Source of the DNA: JBFGSX01 sp041581335
GTDB lineage: Archaea > Thermoplasmatota > E2 > JACPAO01 > JAHFTW01
NCBI GenBank assembly: GCA_041581335.1
Contig: JBFIDG010000084.1
Location: 1 to 8,526, forward strand
Length of the DNA stretch: 8,526 nt
Reading direction: 5' to 3'
Shown here: one piece after another, positions 1 through 4,583 of the stretch
How the letters are laid out: the number at the start of each line of letters is the position of its first letter
How positions within the stretch are numbered: position 1 is the first letter of the stretch
Program-made: the position numbers and the translations under genes
The notes under the pieces: generated by a model
What the model saw: the letters and a program-made list of their open reading frames with translations, nothing else
Databases searched by the model: none
What the model was told of the DNA's origin: nothing

Positions 1-1
1 C

Positions 2-421
2 AACAGCGGCGTGCGTGGCCGCACCGATGAGCAGGTCGCCAAGGTGGCCCGCGCCCAGCAGAAGAACCCCATCGTCCGCGAGACGCTTGCAGACATCGGG
101 CAGATCGCCCGCGACGCGGTCCCGGCGCTCCGGGCAGATGACTGGGTGCGTCTGGGGCAACTCATGGACAAGGCCCATGCCTGCCTGCACACCATCGGCG
201 TCAACCACCCCGCCGTGCAGAACCTCATCGACGCGGTCCGCAAGGTCCCCGGCACGTATGGGGCCAAGATCACGGGTGCCGGCGGCGGCGGCAGCATGGC
301 GGTCCTCACCGACAAACCCCACCGCGCCGCGACGGCGATCCAAGAGGCCGGCGGCACCCCCTACCGGGTCACGTTGGGGGGTCCGGGCGTGCAATGGGAA
401 GAGATGGCCCCGGTCCCTTAG
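2..421 (+). CDS. mvk: Mevalonate kinase, C-terminal part (5'-truncated by window edge)
   Basis: Mevalonate kinase phosphorylates mevalonate with ATP to 5-phosphomevalonate in the cytosol, the first kinase step of the mevalonate pathway. The frame is open from base 2 and ends at TAG 419-421, giving 139 C-terminal residues of a protein that usually has about 300. Visible landmarks are an N-terminal stretch NSGVRGRT, which matches the conserved (D)TGV..ST segment of GHMP kinases, then GVNHPAV, then the glycine-rich GHMP motif 3, KITGAGGGGS, at about residues 91-100 of the fragment. The last position of that motif is Ser, where Cys is common. The start lies outside the window, so the N-terminal ATP-binding motif cannot be checked. 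Gene order (ipk, fni and idsA downstream on the same strand) supports mevalonate kinase over other GHMP family members such as homoserine kinase or galactokinase. Confidence 0.9.
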   Translation, partial: NSGVRGRTDEQVAKVARAQQKNPIVRETLADIGQIARDAVPALRADDWVRLGQLMDKAHACLHTIGVNHPAVQNLIDAVRKVPGTYGAKITGAGGGGSMAVLTDKPHRAATAIQEAGGTPYRVTLGGPGVQWEEMAPVP

Positions 422-478
422 TCCCGTTTCGGCGTTTTCTCTACGCTCATAGCCTAGTTTCCAGGTCCCTCCTGTAAG

Positions 479-751
479 ATGGCTGGTTACAAGGCTCCAA
501 AGAACGGGCAGATGCGGATGCGGGACGACCCGATGGACTTGTTCAAGCAGCTCGCGGTGACGTTTGCGGGCCTGCTGATTGTGTCCGCGACGATCCTGGC
601 GGTCATCTACACCCAAGGCGATGAGATCCACGTGGAGATCGAGCGCAACGACGGCGGGGAAATGGCTGACAAACCGGCCGAGGCGCCCGCTGAGCCGGCG
701 CCCGAAGAGGCCGATGAGCCGCTTCTGAACCTGACCTTGCCCGCCCCGTAG
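479..751 (+). CDS. Small single-pass membrane protein of unknown function between mvk and ipk
   Basis: This 90-residue protein is not recognised. It has a basic N-terminus (residues 1-23, with K5, K8, R13, R15), one hydrophobic segment at about residues 25-45 (AVTFAGLLIVSATILAVIY) and an acidic tail (46-90). The tail contains a Pro/Ala/Glu-rich low-complexity run at about 66-81. By the positive-inside rule the N-terminus should be cytoplasmic and the acidic tail outside. There is no signal-peptidase site or lipobox. It sits 57 bases after mvk and 33 bases before ipk, so co-transcription is likely. No Shine-Dalgarno precedes the ATG at 479, and a weak TATA-like TCATAG around 447-452 would suit a leaderless transcript. 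In-frame ATGs at codons 12, 14 and 19 are alternative starts that keep the membrane segment. The function is unknown; its position suggests, but does not show, a link to membrane-lipid synthesis. Confidence 0.7.
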   Translation: MAGYKAPKNGQMRMRDDPMDLFKQLAVTFAGLLIVSATILAVIYTQGDEIHVEIERNDGGEMADKPAEAPAEPAPEEADEPLLNLTLPAP

Positions 752-784
752 CGCCGAAAACGGCATCTAGGCCATGGTCTTGCG

Positions 785-1567
785 GTGATTGTGCCGCGCC
801 CGGTGCTGTTGAAGCTCGGCGGAAGCGTCCTGACGGACAAAGCCTCCAAGCCACGCTTCAAGAAGACGGTGTGTCGCCGCATCTTGAGCGAGGTCGCCAA
901 GATGGAGGTCCCGGTCGTCATCCTGCATGGCGCGGGCAGTTTTGGGCACCCGTTGGCCAAGAAGTACGGCATCGGCCAGCGTAGCATCACGCCTGAGGCC
1001 AGGGCCGGCATCAGTGAGACCCTCGCAGCCTGCGGTGTCCTGCATGCCGAAGTGGTCCAAGCGGCGCAAGAGGCCGGGCTGCGTCCGATCTCGGTGCCCT
1101 TGCATATGTTGAGCCAGAGCCAAGGCGGCGAACTCGTCGACCTGCCGACGGATGAACTTGCGCGCCTCATCGACGAGGGCTTCGCACCGGTACTGTCGGG
1201 CACCGTCATCCGCGATGATCGCCTTGGATGGCGCGTCGTCAGCGCTGATGAACTGATGGCCGCCCTCGCCCCCGACCTGACGCCGCGCTTGGCTGTCTTC
1301 GCCACGGACGTGGAAGGCGTCTATGACAAGGAACCCGCCAAGCCGGGCGCCGTCGTGCAACCGATCCTCACCCTGGATGGCCTGAACGACATCGATGCGG
1401 CCGGTGGCCGCGGCGACGACGTGACGGGTCGCATGCGGGGCAAACTGGAACGCGCCTTCGCCGTGGCGGCGGAATGCCCCACATGGATCGTCGACGGCAC
1501 CGTCCGTGGCCGCGTGCAGGACGTCCTGAAGGGCAAGGTCGTGCCAGGGACGCGGATCCAGGCCTGA
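785..1567 (+). CDS. ipk: Isopentenyl phosphate kinase
   Basis: This enzyme phosphorylates isopentenyl phosphate with ATP to isopentenyl diphosphate, the last step of the archaeal (modified) mevalonate routes. It is a cytosolic amino-acid-kinase-fold protein, and 260 residues is the usual family length. Seen in order: LLKLGGSVLTDK with K10 and the GGS nucleotide loop (12-14); HGAGSFGH (48-55), whose His55 matches the family's diagnostic substrate-binding histidine; TDVEGVYD (174-181); DDVTGRMRGK (211-220), the DVTGGM..K segment with Arg for Gly; and a C-terminal VLKGKVVPGTRI ending typical of the fold. The segment usually reading PVxYGD here reads PVLSGT, and the later SGD reads SAD. The start is GTG 785 without a Shine-Dalgarno; GTG 791 is an in-frame alternative. 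The ATG at 774 is out of frame. Neighbours mvk, fni and idsA support the call. Confidence 0.93.
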   Translation: MIVPRPVLLKLGGSVLTDKASKPRFKKTVCRRILSEVAKMEVPVVILHGAGSFGHPLAKKYGIGQRSITPEARAGISETLAACGVLHAEVVQAAQEAGLRPISVPLHMLSQSQGGELVDLPTDELARLIDEGFAPVLSGTVIRDDRLGWRVVSADELMAALAPDLTPRLAVFATDVEGVYDKEPAKPGAVVQPILTLDGLNDIDAAGGRGDDVTGRMRGKLERAFAVAAECPTWIVDGTVRGRVQDVLKGKVVPGTRIQA

Positions 1568-1579
1568 GTAGGGGGTCCA

Positions 1580-1592
1580 GCAGATGATCTGC
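1580..1592. repeat. Short palindrome GCAGAT-G-ATCTGC after ipk
   Basis: A perfect 6-base inverted repeat around a single central G lies 12 bases beyond the ipk stop codon and upstream of the TA-like promoter. It could be a protein-binding site, a small hairpin (4 base pairs, 5-base loop), or chance. It does not match the TATGGTGC repeats further on. Confidence 0.25.
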
Positions 1593-1620
1593 CGTGTCGT
1601 GGCTCGCCCAGAGGATTCCA

Positions 1621-1639
1621 TATGGTGCTCGGCACCATA
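1621..1639. promoter_or_regulatory. Operator-like inverted repeat, copy 1 (perfect)
   Basis: The sequence is TATGGTGC-TCG-GCACCATA: perfect 8-base arms around a 3-base spacer. The same sequence recurs 38 bases downstream, on the other side of a TATA-like stretch (1642-1649). The pair lies directly in front of the two-gene TA-like module, whose second gene encodes a winged-helix DNA-binding protein. By analogy with autoregulated toxin-antitoxin operons, I infer that this is that protein's binding site. Overlap with the base CCATATGG palindrome (1618-1625) adds a further half-site-like element. Confidence 0.6.
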
Positions 1640-1641
1640 AC

Positions 1642-1649
1642 TAAGTACT
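1642..1649 (+). promoter_or_regulatory. Possible TATA box of the TA-like operon
   Basis: TAAGTACT is the most AT-rich octamer upstream of the ATG at 1677 and is centred about 31 bases before it, close to the spacing expected for a leaderless archaeal transcript. It lies between the two operator-like repeats, so a regulator bound at either could block TBP/TFB or polymerase. The match to a consensus TATA box is modest. Confidence 0.35.
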
Positions 1650-1658
1650 CTGGCCGCG

Positions 1659-1677
1659 TATGGTGCCTTGCACCAGA
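1659..1677. promoter_or_regulatory. Operator-like inverted repeat, copy 2 (imperfect, touches the start codon)
   Basis: The sequence is TATGGTGC-CTT-GCACCAGA: the left arm is identical to copy 1 and the right arm matches 6 of 8 bases. Its start is 38 bases after that of copy 1, about 3.6 helical turns. The right end reaches the A of the ATG at 1677, so a bound repressor would cover the probable transcription and translation start. Confidence 0.55.
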
Positions 1678-1940
1678 TGAAATCGAAGGTCAAGATCCTG
1701 GACCGCGGCCACTCGTGGACCGTCATCGACATGGAACTTGGCTACCGCATCTGCAACAGCTACCAGGACACCAAGGCTGCCGCCTCGCCAAGCCACATCC
1801 ACGACGCCTTCGACCAAGTCGTCGCCCCATGCAGCGCCGAAACACCGCAGCAAGCGTTCCAGGCGATGAAGGCCTATCGGCAACGGCATTCTGGACTCGA
1901 CGTGCAAGCCCTGGAAGCGGAGGTAAAGAAATGGAAGTGA
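1677..1940 (+). CDS. Unrecognised 87-residue protein, first gene of a toxin-antitoxin-like pair
   Basis: I do not recognise this family. The protein is small and soluble, with no membrane segment. It has a probable beta-rich N-terminal half beginning MKSKVKILDRGHSW, a histidine-containing SPSHIHDAFDQVV segment near the middle, and a helical, charged C-terminus ending EAEVKKWK. Its stop codon lies inside the next gene, a 10-base overlap, which indicates co-translation. The downstream partner resembles HVO_A0114-family regulators, which are often paired with TumE/DUF6516 toxins. Position and size therefore suggest a toxin, but I cannot see the TumE residues that usually follow (YDN, paired His), so it is at best a divergent relative. 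The start chosen is ATG 1677; TTG 1668 is in frame but falls inside operator copy 2. An in-frame stop at 1638 rules out a longer version. Confidence 0.65.
   Translation: MKSKVKILDRGHSWTVIDMELGYRICNSYQDTKAAASPSHIHDAFDQVVAPCSAETPQQAFQAMKAYRQRHSGLDVQALEAEVKKWK
1919..1924 (+). promoter_or_regulatory. Strong Shine-Dalgarno of the wHTH gene
   Basis: GGAGGT ends 6 bases before ATG 1931. It fixes that ATG as the start of the winged-helix gene, against an in-frame upstream start at 1622 that would add about 100 residues of shadow translation from the overlapping gene. It contrasts with the absence of such a site at the first genes of operons in this window. Confidence 0.7.
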
Positions 1941-2362
1941 CACTGCAACGTACAGAGCCCGTTCGCGCCGTGATCGAACGCATGCAAGCCATCTACGGCG
2001 ACCTGGCTGGTGCCCAAGCAGCGCTTGCAACTGATCCGGTCGCCCGCGAGGCAGTCTACTGGTTCAAGGAACTCGCCAACGATTCCGGCGTCCTGGACGA
2101 GGACGTCACGACCACCAGCCTCGTCGAAGTGGACCCTGCCAAGCTCTCCAAACTCACGGCCAAGCGCCAAGCTTTGCTCTCGACACTGCGGGGTTTGAAG
2201 CACGCAAGCATCAAGGACGTTGCAGAAGCTGTGGGTCGCAACTACAAGAACGTCCACGACGACCTGGCCGTCCTGGAGGATATAGGCTTCGTGCAGAGCC
2301 ATCGCCACGGCCAAGATCGCATCGTGGAGGCCTTCGCCTCACAACTGACAATCACCTCGTAG
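1931..2362 (+). CDS. Winged-helix DNA-binding protein, HVO_A0114-like (antitoxin/transcription regulator)
   Basis: This 143-residue protein is probably a DNA-binding antitoxin or autorepressor. The diagnostic part is the C-terminal winged helix: KLTAKRQALLSTLR (74-87), then SIKDVAEAVGRNYKNVHDDL (93-112) and LEDIGFV (115-121). This is the pattern lT.kR..LL..L....s..eLA...gR.yknVh.Dl..Le..Gl seen in HVO_A0114-family proteins, which occur widely in archaea and in TA pairs. The N-terminal half (1-70) carries a Tyr/Trp-Phe-containing helix (AVYWFKELAN) that may dimerise or bind the partner. The start is set by the Shine-Dalgarno at 1919-1924. It overlaps the 87-residue gene by 10 bases and is followed by 89 bases before fni. 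The twin inverted repeats upstream of the pair are the obvious candidate targets. The family call is from motif memory. Confidence 0.75.
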   Translation: MEVTLQRTEPVRAVIERMQAIYGDLAGAQAALATDPVAREAVYWFKELANDSGVLDEDVTTTSLVEVDPAKLSKLTAKRQALLSTLRGLKHASIKDVAEAVGRNYKNVHDDLAVLEDIGFVQSHRHGQDRIVEAFASQLTITS

Positions 2363-2368
2363 CATCGC

Positions 2369-2390
2369 ACTCGTCCCCTCGGACGCGAGT
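2369..2390 (+). other. Possible hairpin after the wHTH gene
   Basis: ACTCG and TCC on the left can pair with GGA and CGAGT on the right around a CCTC loop, with two unpaired bases (CG) in the right arm. It begins 7 bases after the TAG of the wHTH gene. No T-run follows, so it is a weak terminator candidate at best. Confidence 0.2.
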
Positions 2391-2419
2391 CGATCCCCGT
2401 CGTCGAGCCCAACCACCAC

Positions 2420-2427
2420 TTCATAAA
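2420..2427 (+). promoter_or_regulatory. TATA box upstream of fni
   Basis: TTCATAAA is an isolated AT-rich octamer in a very GC-rich intergenic stretch. It is centred about 28 bases before GTG 2452. That spacing places transcription initiation at or next to the start codon, implying a leaderless fni-idsA mRNA with its own promoter, independent of the TA-like module. Confidence 0.55.
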
Positions 2428-2451
2428 GCGCGCCCCGCACTTCCCCGCCTC

Positions 2452-3480
2452 GTGTCCAACGCTGCGGAGACCGAGCGCCGCAAGGAAGAGCACCTGCGCA
2501 TCCCCTTGGAGCGTGACGTGCAGAGCATCCCGAACCCCTGGGACGCCGTCCGGCTGCGCCACGAACCCCTGCCCGGCATCGACAAAGACGACATCGAGCT
2601 GGCCGTCACGTTCCTGGGCATCCCCCTCGGCGCGCCCGTGCAGATCACCGGCATGACCGGCGGCGCCAAACAAGCCAAACTCATCAACGACCGCCTCGCC
2701 GCGGCCGCCGCCGAGCACCAGGTCGCCATGGGCGTCGGAAGCCAACGCGCCGCCATCGAGAACCCGGAACTCGCAGACACCTACCGCGTCATCCTCGACC
2801 ACGACGTGCCGATGCGCTTTGCCAACCTCGGGCTGCCACAGATCCTCTTATGGGGCGAAGCCGCGGCCGGGCACGCCGAGACCGCCATCGAGATGGTCGA
2901 AGCACACGCCTTGTGCATCCACCTCAACACCCTGCAAGAAGCGGTGCAGCCAGAAGGCGACACGGAGGGCGCAGGCGGCCTCGAAGCCATCGAAGGACTC
3001 GTCAAGAGCCTCAAGGTCCCCATCATCGTCAAAGAGACCGGTGCCGGCATCGACGGCCGCACCGCCAAACGCCTCGACGCCGTCGGCGTCAAAGCCGTCG
3101 ACGTGGGCGGCCTGGGGGGCACCAGCTTCTCTGCGGTCGAATACCACCGCGCCGTCGAACAAGGCGACGAAGCCAAGGCCCGATTGGGCAAGACGTTCTG
3201 GGATTGGGGCATCCCGACGCCCTACTGCGTCCGCCACGTCCGCACCCTATGCCCCGGCATCCCCATCATCGCCACCGGAGGCCTGCGCAACGGCCTCGAT
3301 GCAGCCCGCGCATTGGCCTTAGGCGCTGATATGGCAGGGTTTGCGGGCGCTATTTTCCGTGCCGCAGCAGATGAAAAAGCCACTTCCGAGCTCGGACTCG
3401 TCTTAGAAGAGTTGAAAACAAGTCTCTTCTTGGCTGGAGTTCGTCACCCACCGGCCTTGTCGGAGGACCACGTGTTATGA
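2452..3480 (+). CDS. fni: Type 2 isopentenyl-diphosphate delta-isomerase
   Basis: This FMN- and NADPH-dependent, Mg2+-requiring enzyme interconverts IPP and DMAPP, supplying the allylic primer for prenyl chain growth. It is a cytosolic TIM barrel, and 342 residues is the usual length. Seen in order: RKEEH (10-14) at the N-terminus; ITGMTGG (65-71); GSQRA (96-100); HLNTLQE (157-163), containing catalytic Gln162 and metal-ligand Glu163; QPEGD (166-170); KETGAGI (194-200); GGLGGTSFSAVE (219-230); and the FMN-phosphate loop IATGGLRNG (273-281). The start is GTG 2452, with no Shine-Dalgarno and a TATA box about 28 bases upstream, so it is probably leaderless. The stop overlaps the idsA start (ATGA). 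The last 60 codons use far more A/T-ending codons (TTA, GCT, GCA, GAT, CGT) than the rest of the gene. Confidence 0.95.
   Translation: MSNAAETERRKEEHLRIPLERDVQSIPNPWDAVRLRHEPLPGIDKDDIELAVTFLGIPLGAPVQITGMTGGAKQAKLINDRLAAAAAEHQVAMGVGSQRAAIENPELADTYRVILDHDVPMRFANLGLPQILLWGEAAAGHAETAIEMVEAHALCIHLNTLQEAVQPEGDTEGAGGLEAIEGLVKSLKVPIIVKETGAGIDGRTAKRLDAVGVKAVDVGGLGGTSFSAVEYHRAVEQGDEAKARLGKTFWDWGIPTPYCVRHVRTLCPGIPIIATGGLRNGLDAARALALGADMAGFAGAIFRAAADEKATSELGLVLEELKTSLFLAGVRHPPALSEDHVL
3462..3466 (+). promoter_or_regulatory. Shine-Dalgarno of idsA inside fni
   Basis: GGAGG lies within the last codons of fni, 10 bases before the idsA ATG at 3477. With the ATGA overlap it indicates translational coupling of the isomerase and the prenyltransferase. 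Confidence 0.55.
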
Positions 3481-4469
3481 ACCTCGAAGCAGCCCTACGG
3501 CCCTACCTCCAACAGTTCTCGGACGAGATGGACAAATACCTCGTCAAGCGTGAGCTCAAGCCCGAAGAACTGTACGAAGCGGTCCGGCATCTGCCCATCC
3601 AGGGTGGCGGCAAACGCCTCCGTCCGATCATCGCTCTGCTCTCGGCCCAGGCCGTCGGCGGCGACTCGAAGAAGATCATGCCCTACGGCGTGGCCCTCGA
3701 GATCCTACACAACTTCACGCTCATCCACGACGACATCATGGATGACTGCGACATGCGCCGCGGCGTCGAGTCGGTCCACAAGAAGTGGGGCGTCAACCTC
3801 GGCATCCTCGCCGGCGACACCATGTTCAGTCTCGTCTTCGAGCTCCTCGACCGTCTCGACATCGATGACACCACGTACCGCACCGTCAGCCTCGACGTGG
3901 CAAAGCTGGCCCGCGAGGTCTGCGAAGGCCAGTACTGGGACATGCACTTCGAGTCGATGAAGAAGATCGACGAACTGCAGTACTACCACATGATCGAGCG
4001 CAAGACCGCCACCTTCTTCGAGACCGCGATGAAGAACGGCGCCGAGCTCGGCGGTGGCGACCACCAGCAGGTCAAGAAGCTGGCCGAATGCGGCCGCCTC
4101 CTCGGCCTCGCGTTCCAGGTCTGGGACGACTACCTCGGCGTCACCAGCACCGATGAAGCCCTGGGCAAGCCTGCCCACAGCGACATCGTCAACGGCAAGA
4201 AGACCCTCGTCTACGTCTCCACGCACACGAAGCTGGATCCCTTCGACCGCCGCCAGTTCGTCGACCTGTACCGCAAGGACGGCAAGACCCCCGAAGACGT
4301 CGCGGCCATCCTGAAGTTCATGGAGAAGTCCGGCGGCCTCGAATACACGAAGAGCCGCGCCAAGGAGTTCAGCAGCTTCGCCAAGGCGACGCTGGCCGAT
4401 CTGCCCGAGACTGCGGCCAAGCGCCTCCTGACGTTGCTGTGCGACTACGCCAGCAACCGTGGCCACTGA
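3477..4469 (+). CDS. idsA: Short-chain polyprenyl diphosphate synthase, probably GGPP synthase
   Basis: This is a trans-prenyltransferase condensing IPP onto allylic diphosphates, most likely to C20 geranylgeranyl diphosphate for archaeal ether lipids. It has 330 residues, the usual length, and is all-helical and soluble. Seen: GGGKRLRP (43-50), which binds IPP; the first aspartate-rich motif DDIMD (85-89); RRG (94-96); the second motif DDYLG (217-221), with Gly in place of the last Asp as in some archaeal homologues; and GKKT (240-243). The residue five before the first motif is Phe80, the position whose bulk limits chain length in archaeal GGPP synthases. That fits a C20 product and argues against longer chains. 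It starts in an ATGA overlap with fni. Product length remains an inference; a bifunctional FPP/GGPP synthase is possible. Confidence 0.94.
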   Translation: MNLEAALRPYLQQFSDEMDKYLVKRELKPEELYEAVRHLPIQGGGKRLRPIIALLSAQAVGGDSKKIMPYGVALEILHNFTLIHDDIMDDCDMRRGVESVHKKWGVNLGILAGDTMFSLVFELLDRLDIDDTTYRTVSLDVAKLAREVCEGQYWDMHFESMKKIDELQYYHMIERKTATFFETAMKNGAELGGGDHQQVKKLAECGRLLGLAFQVWDDYLGVTSTDEALGKPAHSDIVNGKKTLVYVSTHTKLDPFDRRQFVDLYRKDGKTPEDVAAILKFMEKSGGLEYTKSRAKEFSSFAKATLADLPETAAKRLLTLLCDYASNRGH

Positions 4470-4537
4470 GATCGTCCACCTCTGACCGGCAGGCTGCTGG
4501 TAATGGCCGGCGTTCTGGATGTGTCGACAGCACCAAC

Positions 4538-4583
4538 ATGCCTAGCGCGAGCTAGTGCGTTGCGGACGGGCCAAGGCCGGTCC
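4538..4583. terminator. Hairpin pair between convergent idsA and histidine kinase genes
   Basis: The 113-base gap between the convergent stops holds two inverted repeats. At 4538-4560, CTAGC and GCTAG pair around a GCGA (GNRA-type) loop; the stem continues outward through ATGC/GCGT with one bulged T and one G-T pair. At 4564-4583, GGAC-G-GGCC-AA-GGCC-G-GTCC is an imperfect 20-base palindrome reaching the kinase stop codon. Neither is followed by a T-run on either strand, so their role as bidirectional terminators is uncertain. The rest of the gap shows nothing I recognise. Confidence 0.3.

Noticed and set aside
279..293. Tandem GGC repeats in mvk
   Set aside because: They encode the glycine-rich motif of GHMP kinases (GAGGGGS), so protein constraint explains them.
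767..1732. 321-codon open frame on the minus strand opposite ipk
   Set aside because: It is antisense to a clearly conserved enzyme, and the translation (His/Arg/Ala-rich) resembles no protein family I know.
1622..1930. N-terminal extension of the wHTH gene back to ATG 1622
   Set aside because: It would start inside operator copy 1 and read Arg/Pro-rich nonsense in the shadow of the 87-residue gene. A strong Shine-Dalgarno supports ATG 1931.
2369..2390. Rho-independent-style terminator after the wHTH gene
   Set aside because: The stem is interrupted and no T-run follows. It is kept only as a weak hairpin.
3705..4466. 253-codon open frame on the minus strand opposite idsA
   Set aside because: It is a shadow of the prenyltransferase; the sequence is repetitive in Val, Ala, Glu and Asp, mirroring its GC-rich codons.
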